Assembly: GCA_000634515.1 (NCBI GenBank)
Contig: JFNU01000202.1
Location: forward strand, 62,001 to 126,000
Direction: 5' to 3'
DNA: 64,000 nt
Source of the DNA: Prochlorococcus sp. scB245a_520K10
Lineage (GTDB): Bacteria; Cyanobacteriota; Cyanobacteriia; PCC-6307; Cyanobiaceae
In this document: one piece after another, positions 42,325 through 52,313 of the stretch
How the letters are laid out: each line of letters begins with the position of its first letter
Position numbering within the stretch: the first letter of the stretch is position 1
Notes under the pieces: generated by a model
The model's input: only the letters and a program-made list of their open reading frames with translations
The model's database searches: none
Told to the model about the DNA's origin: nothing
Made by a program: the position numbers and the translations under genes

Positions 42325-42657
42325 CTAGCACCTCGAAAATAATTGACATTAAAGCCGATTGATCGGATCTTGAACTTATTTTTAATGATAATGTTCAAGA
42401 AAACGAATCCCTCGGAACTTTAGATATTCGTTTCAAAAATAATAAGGCAAAGATTCTTTCGTTATGCATTAACGTAACAAATGTTCTAATGATTGTTACT
42501 ATATGAATATTTTGTTAAATTCTAGTCTATGAAATAATTATGGGTATATTTACTCAAATTTTATATAAATTTCTTAAATTTTTTTTTATATTTCAAAGAA
42601 AATTTTTAAATCAAGCAACAGGATATAATTTCATAGTAACTATCAATAGTTTCTGAT
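42325..42657. other. psaA/cobJ divergent intergenic region with structured psaA leader
   Basis: No gene is visible. In order away from psaA are CCGAT-tg-ATCGG (42354-42365), then two abutting inverted repeats at 42368-42433. Further on is CGTTA-n5-TAACG near 42459-42473. The rest, up to the TTG start at 42658, is AT-rich without clear structure. Promoters for psaAB (minus) and the cobalamin gene (plus) must lie here. I did not find an obvious HLR1-type repeat. Confidence 0.6.
42368..42433 (-). promoter_or_regulatory. Two tandem stem-loops in the psaA leader
   Basis: TCTTGAAC (42368-42375) pairs with GTTCAAGA (42393-42400), with a 17-nt loop. Immediately adjoining, AAACGAAT (42401-42408) pairs with ATTCGTTT (42426-42433), also with a 17-nt loop. 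Both arms are perfect over 8 bp. In the psaA transcript the structure would end 43 nt before the ATG. Whether it works as RNA or as protein-binding DNA is unknown. Confidence 0.65.
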
Positions 42658-44460
42658 TTGAAAGGAATTGCTATAGGTCTATCTAATAATTCAAAAGAAA
42701 TTTTAAAAAGGCTTAAAAAAACCGAATTTGTCAAAGATATATATATTCCTAGTTCTTCAAAAGATGATGGAAAGGAAAATGAGCAATTTCAAATACAAAA
42801 ACCTAGAGAAATCTTACTTCAAAAATGGCAGGAGATAGATTTAATAATTTTTATAGGCTCAATTGCTGCATCAATACGCATAATAAATTCTTTTTTAACC
42901 TCTAAAGATCAAGATCCTAGTGTAATAGTTATAGATAACAAATGTTCCAAGATAGTTCCTTTAATTGGCTTACATCAGTCAAATACTCAAAATATTGCAT
43001 GTCAAATTGCTAATTTACTTGGTGGCGAAATAATAGAAACTAATAATTCCAATGATCAAAGCTTCTTAAATCTTGATGTATTTGGGAATCAATGGGGTTG
43101 GGAAAGATCTGGCAACATAAAGGATTGGTCAAAACTAGTAATTAAACAAGCTAAGAACGAAGAAATATTTTGCAAACAATTATCTGGTAATAGCTTATGG
43201 AAAAATTCAGAATCAGGGGAGATTATTAATCAAATTAATGAAAAAGAAATTGAAAAACCAGATTCAACATTTCATGTGAGTATATTCGAAAATCATGAAA
43301 CAACTTGGCACCCGCCCGTATTATGGATTGGCATTGGATGTGAAAGAAATACATGCAAAGAATTAATATCAAATTCTTTAAATAATTTATTGGAGTCAAG
43401 AAATTTATCCAAGTATTCAATTGCGGGACTGGCAACGGTTGATATAAAAAAAGATGAGAAAGGAATTTTAGAACTTGCTGAAGAAAACAACTTGCCTATA
43501 AAGTTTTTTAGTAAAGAAGATCTTTCAACAATAATTGTTCCAAATCCTTCAAGTGTTGTAGAAAAGGAAATTGGCACCCCTTCTGTAGCGGAAGCCTCTT
43601 GTTTACTCGCAGCTGGAGAAGAATCAAAATTATTAGAAGAAAAAAGAATTTTTAAAAATCAATCTGGGGCATTAACTATCGCTGTAGCAGAATCAAAAAA
43701 CCAATATAATCCAACCCATGGCGAAATACATATTATTGGAAGTGGGCCTGGTGATATCTCCTTCCTAACCAGTAATGCAAAAAAAGCACTTTCAAGATGT
43801 ACTGTTTGGATCGGATACAAAATGTATTTAGATTTAATTAAATCCTTAAAAAGGAGTGACCAAGTTTTAATTGAAAGTAAACTTACTGAAGAAAAAGAGA
43901 GATGCAGTAAAGCAATTAAACTTGCTGAGGAAGGAATAAAAGTGGCTTTAATTTCTTCAGGTGAATCTGGATTTTATGGCATGGCAGGTTTACTTTTAGA
44001 ATTACTTCAAAAAATCAAAAAAAAATATAGACCTTATTTTGAAGTACATCCAGGTATAAGTAGTGTTCAATTAGCTGCTGCGATTAGTGGAGCACCACTA
44101 ATGAATGACTTTTGTTCAGTAAGCTTAAGCGATAAATTAACTCCATGGTCTTTAATAGAAAAAAGAATTGAAGGAGCTATTGTGGGTGACTTTGTAATAG
44201 CTTTATTTAATCCTCAATCCATTGAAAGAAATTGGCAGCTAAAAAGTGTAATAGATATATGTTTACAATCTAGGCATGGCGATACTCCAGTTTTAATAGC
44301 TAGACAAGTAGGGAGAGAAAATCAAACCAAAAAATTTTTTACTTTAAACGCCATTCCTTTTAAAGAGATTGATATGTTATCAATCATTATTATTGGCAAT
44401 TCTCAAACAACCTTAGTTGACGAAATATTTCTCACTCCCAGAGGATATTTACAAAATTAA
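42658..44460 (+). CDS. cobJ: CbiG-CobJ fusion (precorrin-3B C17-methyltransferase with CbiG domains)
   Basis: A 600-residue fusion for corrin ring construction in cobalamin synthesis. Residues about 1-130 resemble the CbiG N-terminal domain (IDLIIFIGSIAASIRII). Residues about 220-345 are the CobE/CbiG C-terminal domain (WIGIGCERNTCKELI, GTPSVAEASCLLAAG). Residues about 355-600 are a CobJ/CbiH tetrapyrrole methylase (IHIIGSGPGDISFLT, SSGESGFYGMAG, VHPGISSVQLAAA, ALFNPQS). The TTG at 42658 is the start. No other cobalamin genes adjoin. It is divergent from psaA. Confidence 0.9.
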   Translation: MKGIAIGLSNNSKEILKRLKKTEFVKDIYIPSSSKDDGKENEQFQIQKPREILLQKWQEIDLIIFIGSIAASIRIINSFLTSKDQDPSVIVIDNKCSKIVPLIGLHQSNTQNIACQIANLLGGEIIETNNSNDQSFLNLDVFGNQWGWERSGNIKDWSKLVIKQAKNEEIFCKQLSGNSLWKNSESGEIINQINEKEIEKPDSTFHVSIFENHETTWHPPVLWIGIGCERNTCKELISNSLNNLLESRNLSKYSIAGLATVDIKKDEKGILELAEENNLPIKFFSKEDLSTIIVPNPSSVVEKEIGTPSVAEASCLLAAGEESKLLEEKRIFKNQSGALTIAVAESKNQYNPTHGEIHIIGSGPGDISFLTSNAKKALSRCTVWIGYKMYLDLIKSLKRSDQVLIESKLTEEKERCSKAIKLAEEGIKVALISSGESGFYGMAGLLLELLQKIKKKYRPYFEVHPGISSVQLAAAISGAPLMNDFCSVSLSDKLTPWSLIEKRIEGAIVGDFVIALFNPQSIERNWQLKSVIDICLQSRHGDTPVLIARQVGRENQTKKFFTLNAIPFKEIDMLSIIIIGNSQTTLVDEIFLTPRGYLQN

Positions 44461-44550
44461 GGTTAGATAATGCATAACTAATTAAAAATATTTTTCTTTG
44501 CTTTTTTTTAATAAGAATACTAATCTTTTATAAAAAGCATTAAAAATTCA

Positions 44551-45339
44551 TTGAAAAATATTGGTTTAATTTTATTTGATATAGATGGTGTTATACGTAG
44601 CGTAGAAAATAGTTACAGGCTTTCACTCAAAAAAACAGTTTTCAAATTTTCAGGATGGGAGCCAAGTTATCAAGATATTGATTGTGCAAAAAATGAAGGA
44701 ATCTGGAATAATGATTGGGATTTAAGTTTAGAGCTCATAAAAAGATTTATAAAAAAAGAAAACTTAAAACTTAAAATTCCTTCAAGAGATGAAATAGTTA
44801 AATGTTTTGAAGAGTTTTACTTTGGTGGAGATCCTAATAAAGATAGTAAGTATTGGTCTGGATTTATAACAAATGAAGAGTTATTAGTTGATAAAAAGTT
44901 TTTTGATTTATTAAAAAGCAATGGAATAGTTTGGGGTTTTGTGAGTGGTGCAGAATCTGCTTCTGCAAAATTTGTTTTAGAAAAAAGACTTGGGCTAAAA
45001 TCGCCTCCATTAATATGTATGGGAGATGCTCCTGACAAGCCTGATCCTAAAGGTTTTATTTACTTATCAAAAAAGCTTCTTGGAGATAAAATTGGCTCAT
45101 CAAATATACCCATTGCATATGTAGGAGATACTATTGCAGATATAAATACAGTTATCAATGCTAGAAAAGTAATACCATCTCAGAAATTTATAAGTATTGG
45201 GCTAGCCCCCCCTCATTTACATTTAAATTCTCGAATAAAAGAGCGTATTTCATACGAATTAAATCTAAGAAATGCAGGTGCTGACTTGATTTTAAATTCT
45301 ATAAATGACCTAAAAGATATTAATCTTGAAAAATTTTAA
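44551..45339 (+). CDS. HAD-superfamily hydrolase (TIGR01548-like)
   Basis: A 262-residue HAD phosphatase-like protein. Motif I is FDIDGVIRSV with the nucleophile and acid aspartates at about residues 9 and 11. Motif II is VSGAESASA, and motifs III/IV are in PDKPDPKGFIYL and IAYVGDTIADINTV. The protein resembles the cyanobacterial/archaeal HAD-IA group TIGR01548. The substrate is unknown. The start is TTG at 44551. It follows the cobJ fusion by 90 bp on the same strand, without proof of a shared function. Confidence 0.82.
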   Translation: MKNIGLILFDIDGVIRSVENSYRLSLKKTVFKFSGWEPSYQDIDCAKNEGIWNNDWDLSLELIKRFIKKENLKLKIPSRDEIVKCFEEFYFGGDPNKDSKYWSGFITNEELLVDKKFFDLLKSNGIVWGFVSGAESASAKFVLEKRLGLKSPPLICMGDAPDKPDPKGFIYLSKKLLGDKIGSSNIPIAYVGDTIADINTVINARKVIPSQKFISIGLAPPHLHLNSRIKERISYELNLRNAGADLILNSINDLKDINLEKF

Positions 45340-45374
45340 AATTTTACAAAATTAAAAAAATTCTTAATTATTTA

Positions 45375-45463
45375 CGGAGAGGGAGGGATTCGAACCCTCG
45401 ACAAAAGTTACCTCCTGTAACTCCTTAGCAGGGAGCCGCTTTCAACCACTCAGCCACCTCTCC
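45375..45463 (-). tRNA. tRNA-Ser (anticodon GCU)
   Basis: Class II tRNA of 89 nt on the minus strand. The acceptor GGAGAGG pairs with CCTCTCC, the anticodon stem GCTCC/GGAGT encloses CTGCTAA (anticodon GCT), and a long variable arm precedes the T arm GAGGG/CCCTC with TTCGAAT. The discriminator is G, as expected for serine. No CCA is encoded. It reads AGC and AGU codons. Confidence 0.97.
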
Positions 45464-45524
45464 AGTTCCTATACATTATCAATTTTTATGCAAACATTCA
45501 AAATTTTTTATTTAATCGAAATGT

Positions 45525-46724
45525 CTAATCAACTTGAACTCTCGGTAATCTATTTTTAAAAGAACAAAGAATTTCCCATGGAATAGTATTAGATTCTCTT
45601 GCCCAATCAAGAGGAGAAATAGTTTTATCTCCATCAGATCCTAGTAATATCATAGTACTACCAATTTTAATTTCATTTGAATCTGTTATGTCTACCATCA
45701 TTTGATCCATAGTTATAGATCCAACTTGAGGATAAAGTTTATTTTTGTAGATAACATTTATCTTGCCTGAAAGATTTCTTGGGACACCATCTGCATAACC
45801 AATACTCAATACAGCTAATTTAGTTTTTTTACTACTTACAAATTTCCCTCCGTAACTTACACTTACACCTTGATCAATAATTCTTATAAAAGCTACTTTG
45901 ACCTTCAAAAATAAAGCTGGTTTAAGCGATAATTTTTTATCTATTTTTGCTAGAGGACTATATCCATACATAGAGAGTCCTACACGCACCATTTGAAAAT
46001 GAAAATCTTTATTAATGAGCATGCCTGCAGAATTAGCCAAATGAATCTTAATATTGTGATTTCTATCAACGTTAATTTGCTTTAATAATTCCTGAAATTT
46101 CTTCCTTTGAATTTGTGTTGTACTTTTAGGATCTAATGAATCATATTCATCCGCAGATGATAAATGACTGTATATGCCTTCAATAGAAATATTTTCAAAA
46201 GACTTTATTTTTTCAAATTGCTGAACAAATCTATTGTATTCAAATCCTAATCTTGACATTCCAGTATCAACCTTAAGATGTAAAGAAAATTTTAATCCAA
46301 AGTGCTTTCCAATATTATTGCAAATTAAACATTCTCTTATATTGCTTATAGTTGGCATAAGATCATTTTTAAAAGATATTATTAAATCCTTTTTCGTATA
46401 AAGATTTCCAAGGATAAGAATTGGTTGTTTAATTCCAGAAGAACGAAGCTTTATACCTTCTTTTAAAGTGGCAACTCCTAGTTGCGAAGCTCCACCTTTG
46501 ATAGCGTATTCAGAGACTAATTTTGCATCATGACCATATCCATCAGCTTTAACAACTGCCATAAATTGACAATTTTTACTTAATTTTGATCTTAACTCCC
46601 TTACATTTGTTTCTAGTGCTTTACCTCTGACTTCAATCCATGCTCTTTGTTTTGGATCTATATCATTTTCATAAGTTGGATATTTATAAAAATTAAATCC
46701 TTGATTTGTGTGCCGAATTTGCAT
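45525..46724 (-). CDS. alr: Alanine racemase
   Basis: PLP enzyme making D-alanine for peptidoglycan. The 399-residue protein has the PLP lysine in FMAVVKADGYGHDAK (about residue 60), the TIM-barrel region VDTGMSRLGFE, and the C-terminal barrel with the catalytic Tyr in VSYGGKFVS and SIGYADGVPRNLSG. The extended N-terminus (about 25 residues before AWIEVRG) is longer than usual, so a later start is possible. Divergent from the HNH gene. Confidence 0.95.
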   Translation of the reverse strand: MQIRHTNQGFNFYKYPTYENDIDPKQRAWIEVRGKALETNVRELRSKLSKNCQFMAVVKADGYGHDAKLVSEYAIKGGASQLGVATLKEGIKLRSSGIKQPILILGNLYTKKDLIISFKNDLMPTISNIRECLICNNIGKHFGLKFSLHLKVDTGMSRLGFEYNRFVQQFEKIKSFENISIEGIYSHLSSADEYDSLDPKSTTQIQRKKFQELLKQINVDRNHNIKIHLANSAGMLINKDFHFQMVRVGLSMYGYSPLAKIDKKLSLKPALFLKVKVAFIRIIDQGVSVSYGGKFVSSKKTKLAVLSIGYADGVPRNLSGKINVIYKNKLYPQVGSITMDQMMVDITDSNEIKIGSTMILLGSDGDKTISPLDWARESNTIPWEILCSFKNRLPRVQVD

Positions 46725-46742
46725 TAAGTTTGCACAATATAT

Positions 46743-47300
46743 ATGCGCTTATTGAAATATACAGTTAGCATGACATGTAAATTGTATTTTGGCATGGGCC
46801 AGACTCTAGTTTTAAATGCTTCTTATGAACCTTTGAACATCACTTCTTGGCGAAGAGCTGTTATTTTGATGATCAAAGGTAAAGCAGAAAGCTTAGAGGA
46901 AGATAAATCATATTCGATACATTGCGGTAGAAAATTACCTACAGTTATAAGACTTCGTTATTACGTAAAGGTACCCTTTAGAGAGGTTTCTTTAACAAGA
47001 AAAAATATTCTTCTAAGAGATAATAATGCTTGCCAATACTGTAACTATAGGGGCGGTGATTTATCAATAGATCATGTATTACCTAGAAGTAGAGGAGGAA
47101 CTGATAACTGGGAAAATGTTACTACAGCTTGTCTTAGATGTAATGTTCAAAAAGGTAACAGAACCCCAGAAGAAGCAAATATGCCTTTAAAAAGAAAACC
47201 GTACCGTCCACTTAGTAATCTCAATTTTGAGGCTACAAGGCAAATTGATTCAGGCAGGCATAAAGAATGGAGTAAATATGTAATAGGTGTTGCAATCTAA
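46743..47300 (+). CDS. HNH endonuclease family protein
   Basis: A small HNH-nuclease-fold protein. The domain has two zinc-knuckle pairs, CQYCNYRGG and CLRCNVQKGNR, around the catalytic SIDHVLPRSRGG with the His-Asp-His pattern. The longest frame is 185 residues, but the family N-terminus (MGQTLVLNASYEPLNITSW) starts at ATG 46794, giving 168 residues; that is the probable start. It is conserved in cyanobacteria as a single housekeeping-like gene. The substrate is unknown. It lies between divergent alr and convergent prfA. Confidence 0.85.
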   Translation: MRLLKYTVSMTCKLYFGMGQTLVLNASYEPLNITSWRRAVILMIKGKAESLEEDKSYSIHCGRKLPTVIRLRYYVKVPFREVSLTRKNILLRDNNACQYCNYRGGDLSIDHVLPRSRGGTDNWENVTTACLRCNVQKGNRTPEEANMPLKRKPYRPLSNLNFEATRQIDSGRHKEWSKYVIGVAI

Positions 47301-47312
47301 TAAAAATAAAAT

Positions 47313-48407
47313 TTAATTTACTTCGTTATTAAAATCTTCCATCATTCTCTTTTGTTCTTGTGCTATGCATGCATCAATTACTTCATCCAATTGACCAGCG
47401 AGAATTGGCTCTAGTGAAAAATTGGAACCCAATCTATGATCAGTTGTCCTGTTATCTTTGAAGTTATAAGTTCTAATTTTTTCACTTCTATCTCCTGTAC
47501 CCACCTGTGAAAGCCTCTGAGATCTTTCTTGCGCATTAGCTTCTTTTAATTGAATTTCATATAATTTGGCTCTTAAAATTTCCATTGCTCGTTCACGATT
47601 TTGCAATTGTGATCTCTCTTGAGTGCAAAAAACTCTTATCCCTGTGGGCTTGTGAAGAAGATCAATAGCAGTCTCTACTTTATTAACATTTTGTCCCCCT
47701 GCACCTCCTGATCTTGCTGTGCCAACCTCTATATCAGTCGGGTCAATCTTAACCTCAACGGGATCAGCCTCAGGCATAACAGCAACAGTAGCAGTAGAGG
47801 TGTGTACTCTGCCTTGAGATTCAGTAGCTGGAACTCTTTGAACTCTATGTACACCAGCCTCGAATTTAAGTTGACTATATACTGAATCTCCCTTGACAGA
47901 GATAACTAACTCTTTAAATCCACCCATATCTGACTCTGAAGCACTAACGGGTTTTACAGACCATCCAATTTTTTGTCCATATCTTTCATACATTCTTGCT
48001 AAATCGCCTGCCCATATACAAGCCTCGTTTCCTCCAGCACCTGCTCTGATCTCTAACATTACACTTCTCTCATCCCTTGGATCTTTGGGTAATAATGCGA
48101 TTGTAGCTTTTTGAATAAGTTCATTCTTACATTCCTCCAAGTTAATTAATTCCTCATATATTAAAGATTCCATCTCTTTATCATTTCTACTCTCTTTTAA
48201 TAGATTTTTTGAATCTTCAATTTCCTTATCAGTTTCAAGTAACTTTTTAAAGTCAATAACTAAAGGTTCCAATTTTGACCTTTCTCTTGCTATTGACTCT
48301 AATTTCTTAGGATCATTTGCTACGTCAGGATCTGCAAGTTGCACTTCCAAATTTTCAAAACTTTCTGAAGCAGTCTTCAACCTTGCAATTAGTGTTGAGT
48401 ATTCCAA
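47313..48407 (-). CDS. prfA: Peptide chain release factor 1
   Basis: Recognises UAA and UAG stop codons. The 364-residue protein has the catalytic GGQ in [15 protein letters not shown] (about residue 235) and the codon-recognition region with PATE in [14 protein letters not shown], which includes the RF1-specific PxT motif (PAT). It is the last gene of the long minus-strand ribosomal cluster, 27 bp after rpmE. Confidence 0.97.
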   Translation of the reverse strand: MEYSTLIARLKTASESFENLEVQLADPDVANDPKKLESIARERSKLEPLVIDFKKLLETDKEIEDSKNLLKESRNDKEMESLIYEELINLEECKNELIQKATIALLPKDPRDERSVMLEIRAGAGGNEACIWAGDLARMYERYGQKIGWSVKPVSASESDMGGFKELVISVKGDSVYSQLKFEAGVHRVQRVPATESQGRVHTSTATVAVMPEADPVEVKIDPTDIEVGTARSGGAGGQNVNKVETAIDLLHKPTGIRVFCTQERSQLQNRERAMEILRAKLYEIQLKEANAQERSQRLSQVGTGDRSEKIRTYNFKDNRTTDHRLGSNFSLEPILAGQLDEVIDACIAQEQKRMMEDFNNEVN

Positions 48408-48434
48408 TTGAAATTTTGCTAAAGTTTGAAAATT

Positions 48435-48695
48435 CTATTTATTAGAATCTTTTTCTTCTTTTTCCTCTTTTGATGTGGCTGAATTAGCTGAACCCATTCC
48501 ATATTTTTTCATAAACCTATCAACTCTACCTTCTGTATCCAGAATTTTCTGAGTTCCAGTAAAGAAAGGATGATTACCACTCCATACATCAACATGTAAT
48601 TCAGGCTGAGTTGAACCTGTCGTCATTACAACTTCTCCATTACAAATAACTTTTGCATCTGGATACCATTTTGGATGAATTTCTGATTTTGGCAT
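48435..48695 (-). CDS. rpmE: 50S ribosomal protein bL31, zinc-free type
   Basis: An 86-residue L31 starting MPKSEIHPKWYPDAKVICNG at ATG 48693-48695. A longer frame to 48755 exists, but it would overlap rpsI and lacks family similarity. The core VDVWSGNHPFFTG and GRVDRFMKKYG is clear. The CxxC-type cysteines of the zinc form are missing except one in KVICNG; the second pair is W and N in VWSGNHPFF. The C-terminus is extended and very acidic (SKEEKEEKDSNK). Confidence 0.95.
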   Translation of the reverse strand: MPKSEIHPKWYPDAKVICNGEVVMTTGSTQPELHVDVWSGNHPFFTGTQKILDTEGRVDRFMKKYGMGSANSATSKEEKEEKDSNK

Positions 48696-48708
48696 AATTA
48701 AAATTCCT

Positions 48709-49119
48709 TTAACGCTTGGAGAATTGTGGAGCTTTTCTTGCTTTTTTAAGACCATATTTTCTTCTTTCCTTAGCTCTAGGATCTCTACTGAGGTGTCCTT
48801 CAGTTTTTAAAGGTTTCCTGTTATCTTGAGATAATTCGCAAAGTGCTCTTGCTGCGCCTTGCTTAATAGCATCTGCTTGGCCAGTCAATCCACCCCCAAA
48901 TACATTGACCAAAATATCATAAGAATTTTCTAGGCCTAAAGTTTGCAAAGGTGCTTTTATTGAATTTAGGTGCAGAGGATTGAAGTTTAAGTAATCATCT
49001 CCTGAACGTCCATTAATTTTGATTTGTCCATCACCAGGAATCAAACGAACTCTAGCTACTGAAGTTTTTCTTCTTCCAGTTCCCCAATAAACAGCTTTGT
49101 TTTTTATTTGACTATTCAT
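48709..49119 (-). CDS. rpsI: 30S ribosomal protein uS9
   Basis: A 136-residue protein whose C-terminal tail reaches the P-site tRNA. It has [17 protein letters not shown] at the N-terminus, [23 protein letters not shown] in the core, and ends APQFSKR, the conserved KR terminus that contacts tRNA. It pairs with rplM, 10 bp upstream. Confidence 0.97.
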   Translation of the reverse strand: MNSQIKNKAVYWGTGRRKTSVARVRLIPGDGQIKINGRSGDDYLNFNPLHLNSIKAPLQTLGLENSYDILVNVFGGGLTGQADAIKQGAARALCELSQDNRKPLKTEGHLSRDPRAKERRKYGLKKARKAPQFSKR

Positions 49120-49129
49120 TATTAGTAAA

Positions 49130-49561
49130 TTAACTATTTAATAATACAGGATTCTGGGCAGCATGAGGATGATCAGCACCTTTATAAACTTTTAATTTTT
49201 TAAATTGCTGTCTTCCTAAAGAGTTATGTGGGAGCATACCTTTAACAGCCTGCTCGATGATTCTTTCAGGAATTCTTTCTTGAAGAGACTCAAATTTTTC
49301 AACTTTCATTCCACCTGGTCTGCCAGAATGTCTTCTATAAAACTTTTGTGATGCTTTTTTTCCCGTTACCTCAACTTTTTCAGCATTTACAACAATTACA
49401 AAATCACCTGTATCTAAATGAGGTGTAAATGTTGGTTTATTTTTTCCTCTTAAAACAGTTGCAATTTCTGTAGCAAGTCTCCCAAGTGTCTTATCTTTTG
49501 CGTCAACTAGAAACCAATTTCTTTCAATGGTTTCTAAAGACGGAGTCATTGTTTTATTCAT
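49130..49561 (-). CDS. rplM: 50S ribosomal protein uL13
   Basis: An early 23S rRNA-binding protein. The 143 residues include [27 protein letters not shown] in parts, [30 protein letters not shown] and [12 protein letters not shown], all L13 hallmarks. It forms the usual rplM-rpsI pair and lies 115 bp downstream of truA. Confidence 0.97.
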   Translation of the reverse strand: MNKTMTPSLETIERNWFLVDAKDKTLGRLATEIATVLRGKNKPTFTPHLDTGDFVIVVNAEKVEVTGKKASQKFYRRHSGRPGGMKVEKFESLQERIPERIIEQAVKGMLPHNSLGRQQFKKLKVYKGADHPHAAQNPVLLNS

Positions 49562-49676
49562 TTACCAAATTTATGCAGATAAACTTTAATTCAGTACTAA
49601 ATTCTACCTTATTGAAGTAGTATTCAACAAACATTTTAGGTTATTTAAACAAATAACTCGCTTTAATCAAATTTAC

Positions 49677-50483
49677 TTAAGAAAAACCCTTAACTAAAAA
49701 AACTGGAAAAAAATCGTTGTTATTGATCTTTTTAAAAACATTTTTTTCATATACAGCATTTACAAAACATAAACCTTTAGCTGGAGCAGACTCCTTAACA
49801 TCATTTTTCTTTTTATTAACCCATCTATCTGTAAAAATTTCTGGTGATATTTTTTTTTCTCCAACTAACACCAGTTGACCAACTATTAAACGTACCATTC
49901 CATAGAGAAAACCAGTAGCCTTAATATCAATTAAAATTAAATCCTCTACTCTTTTAATATGTATATTTTTGATTTCAGTAATAGAAGTTTTTCTAGTACT
50001 TCCACTTTTCTGAAAAGCAAAAAAATCATGTTCTCCTTCCATACTCTTTGAAGCATTTGACATTAAAACTTCATCTAGATTTTTTTGGTACCTATGCCAT
50101 GCCCAATTATTTATAAACAAGTTAGGTAATTTACTGTTATTGATGACATATCGATAGTGTCTATAGATTGCTGAATAACATGCATGCCAACCATCTTTAA
50201 CCTCAACCGATTCCAAAATTCTAATTGTTGAAGGTAAATAACTATTTAGTACATCCGAAAAACGATTTCCTGGAATAACACAATCAACATCAAAATGCAC
50301 TACTTGACCTGATGCATGAACTCCAGCATCAGTTCTTCCCGCCGCAAAAGTCTTTACGGCATTATTGGTAATTTTTAAAAGAGCCTTTTCCAGAATTTCC
50401 TGAACAGCAGTTGCATTTTTTTGTCTTTGCCAACCTGAATAACTAGATCCGTCATATTGGACTAGTAAAGCTACCCTTTTCAA
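49677..50483 (-). CDS. truA: tRNA pseudouridine synthase A
   Basis: Makes pseudouridine at positions 38-40 of tRNA anticodon arms. The 268-residue protein has the catalytic Asp in AAGRTDAGVHASGQV (about residue 51), the N-terminal VQYDGSSYSGWQRQ and the C-terminal FLYGMVRLIVGQLVLVG. It is inserted between rplQ and rplM, as is common in cyanobacteria. Confidence 0.97.
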   Translation of the reverse strand: MKRVALLVQYDGSSYSGWQRQKNATAVQEILEKALLKITNNAVKTFAAGRTDAGVHASGQVVHFDVDCVIPGNRFSDVLNSYLPSTIRILESVEVKDGWHACYSAIYRHYRYVINNSKLPNLFINNWAWHRYQKNLDEVLMSNASKSMEGEHDFFAFQKSGSTRKTSITEIKNIHIKRVEDLILIDIKATGFLYGMVRLIVGQLVLVGEKKISPEIFTDRWVNKKKNDVKESAPAKGLCFVNAVYEKNVFKKINNNDFFPVFLVKGFS

Positions 50484-50520
50484 AAGTTATATTCTAGTAA
50501 AATCCCCTTTCTTAACCTAC

Positions 50521-50871
50521 TCAAACAAGCTCAATTATAGCCATCTGAGCATTATCACCTTTTCTTGATACCGTTCTGACTATGCGGGTATAACCACCTT
50601 CTCTATCTCCATATCTTTCTTTTGCTTTTTCAAATAATGAATGGACTAATTTCTTATCATAAATGTATCCTATGGCCCTTCTCCTAGCGGACAAACTACC
50701 ATCTTTAGCAAGAGAAATCATCCTTTCGGCTTCGTTTCTTAAAGCTTTTGCCCTAGCTTTTGTTGTTGTTACTCTACCTTCCTTAATTAATTGTGTAGTT
50801 AAACCTCTTAAAAGTGCTTTCCTCTGGTCAGCAGGTTTACTTAATAATGGAATTCTAAGTTGGTGTCTCAT
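50521..50871 (-). CDS. rplQ: 50S ribosomal protein bL17
   Basis: A 116-residue protein with the family start [40 protein letters not shown] and the C-terminal segment [14 protein letters not shown]. It lies 14 bp downstream of rpoA, closing the alpha-operon part of the cluster. Confidence 0.97.
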   Translation of the reverse strand: MRHQLRIPLLSKPADQRKALLRGLTTQLIKEGRVTTTKARAKALRNEAERMISLAKDGSLSARRRAIGYIYDKKLVHSLFEKAKERYGDREGGYTRIVRTVSRKGDNAQMAIIELV

Positions 50872-50885
50872 AATCTTAAAAAATG

Positions 50886-51824
50886 TTAAACTGAGGTTCT
50901 GCTTTGTGGAATAGAAATTCCGATGCGCTCTAGAGCTTCAATAACCTCATCTGCAGATTTAGAGCCAAAGTTCTTAATTTCAAGAAGATCTTCATAGCTA
51001 AAGCCCATTAAATCAGAAACCGAGTTAACTTGCGCTCTTTTTAAACAATTATATGCTCTAACGGACAAGTTTAGTTCCTCAAGAGGAATTTGAGCTTCAG
51101 GAGATGGTTCAGGTTCTTCAGGTATTTCTTCAACCATTGTAACAGTAGCAAGAGGTTGAAAGAGTTCTATTAACTGGTTTGCAGCTTCAGCAATTGCATC
51201 ATCAGGAGTTGTAGAGCCATCTGTTACTACTTCCATTTTTAATCTTTCTCTACCTGTTCCCCCCTCTGCTACAGCAGTTTCATCAATTGTAAAATTAACT
51301 CTCTTCACAGGCATAAATACAGCATCTATTTGAAGTAAATCGATTGCAGTTGTTTCTTCATTCTTACGATCAACTGGTCTATATCCAACACCTCTTTCAA
51401 CATGGATTTCTAACTCTAAGTTATGGCCCTCCTGAATAGTTGCAATTGGTTTTTCACCATCAACAATTTCAACTTGAGATGAAAATTGAATATCATTTGC
51501 CTTCACCTCCATTGGACCACTAGCTACTAACCTACCGATTTCGAGCTCTGGATTAGAACTATTAATTGAAAGTTGCTTACAATTGAGAAGAATATCTAGA
51601 ACGTCTTCTCTAACTCCAGGAATAGTTGCATATTCGTGATTAATTCCTGCTATTCTTACTGCAGTTACTGCACTTCCTTCAAGTCCACCCATAAGGACTC
51701 TTCTAAGCGAGTTGCCTAAAGTTGTAGCTTGTCCCCTTTCTAGAGGTCCAATTAAAAAAGTCCCTGCTTGGGAGCGATCATCTGATATTTGATGGTCGAT
51801 TCTGTCAATCTGGTATTGCAACAC
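50886..51824 (-). CDS. rpoA: RNA polymerase alpha subunit
   Basis: A 312-residue alpha subunit. The N-terminal domain has [23 protein letters not shown] (dimerisation and beta contact), and the C-terminal domain (about 240-312) has [23 protein letters not shown], then [19 protein letters not shown], the two helix-hairpin-helix elements that bind UP elements and activators. It lies 52 bp after rpsK within the ribosomal cluster. Confidence 0.98.
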   Translation of the reverse strand: MLQYQIDRIDHQISDDRSQAGTFLIGPLERGQATTLGNSLRRVLMGGLEGSAVTAVRIAGINHEYATIPGVREDVLDILLNCKQLSINSSNPELEIGRLVASGPMEVKANDIQFSSQVEIVDGEKPIATIQEGHNLELEIHVERGVGYRPVDRKNEETTAIDLLQIDAVFMPVKRVNFTIDETAVAEGGTGRERLKMEVVTDGSTTPDDAIAEAANQLIELFQPLATVTMVEEIPEEPEPSPEAQIPLEELNLSVRAYNCLKRAQVNSVSDLMGFSYEDLLEIKNFGSKSADEVIEALERIGISIPQSRTSV

Positions 51825-51876
51825 GGAAAAAATAAGATTAAAAGTTTTTTTGGGGGGGTTGGAGAATGGTTAAGAC

Positions 51877-52269
51877 CTAAACGCGTCTCCTTTTAGGCCT
51901 TCTACATCCATTATGAGGTAATGGAGTTACATCTCTTATTAGAGTTATTTCTAAACCGGCCACTTGTAAAGCTCTTATGGCCGTTTCCCTACCTGAGCCA
52001 GGTCCTCTAACTAATACTTCTATTTGTCTCATACCTTGATCAAGTGCTCTCCTAGCTGCAGCTTCAGCAGCTGTTTGAGCAGCAAATGGCGTACCTTTCC
52101 TAGCCCCTTTAAATCCACTGGCACCAGCAGAAGACCAAGAAATTACATGGCCAGAAGTGTCAGTAATTGAGACTATAGTGTTATTAAATGTGCTTTGAAT
52201 ATGTACCACACCATTCGGTACATTACGTTTGGATTTCTTTGAGCCTGATTTTTTTGCTGTAGCTGCCAT
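51877..52269 (-). CDS. rpsK: 30S ribosomal protein uS11
   Basis: A 130-residue platform protein near the mRNA exit. Segments [26 protein letters not shown] in parts, [21 protein letters not shown] and [15 protein letters not shown] are the S11 signature. The N-terminal dozen residues are Lys/Ser-rich. It lies between rpsM and rpoA. Confidence 0.97.
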   Translation of the reverse strand: MAATAKKSGSKKSKRNVPNGVVHIQSTFNNTIVSITDTSGHVISWSSAGASGFKGARKGTPFAAQTAAEAAARRALDQGMRQIEVLVRGPGSGRETAIRALQVAGLEITLIRDVTPLPHNGCRRPKRRRV

Positions 52270-52313
52270 GATGTTTTAATTTAATATTAGGATTTGTAAA
52301 TAGGTTTAGTTAA

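Noticed and set aside
46743..47300. HNH gene as a homing endonuclease or mobile intron remnant
   Set aside because: It does not interrupt another gene, no intron or intein borders are visible, and similar stand-alone HNH proteins are common core genes in cyanobacteria.
48696..48755. Longer rpmE reading frame starting inside rpsI
   Set aside because: The additional 20 residues have no L31 similarity, and the standard L31 N-terminus begins at the internal ATG 48693-48695.
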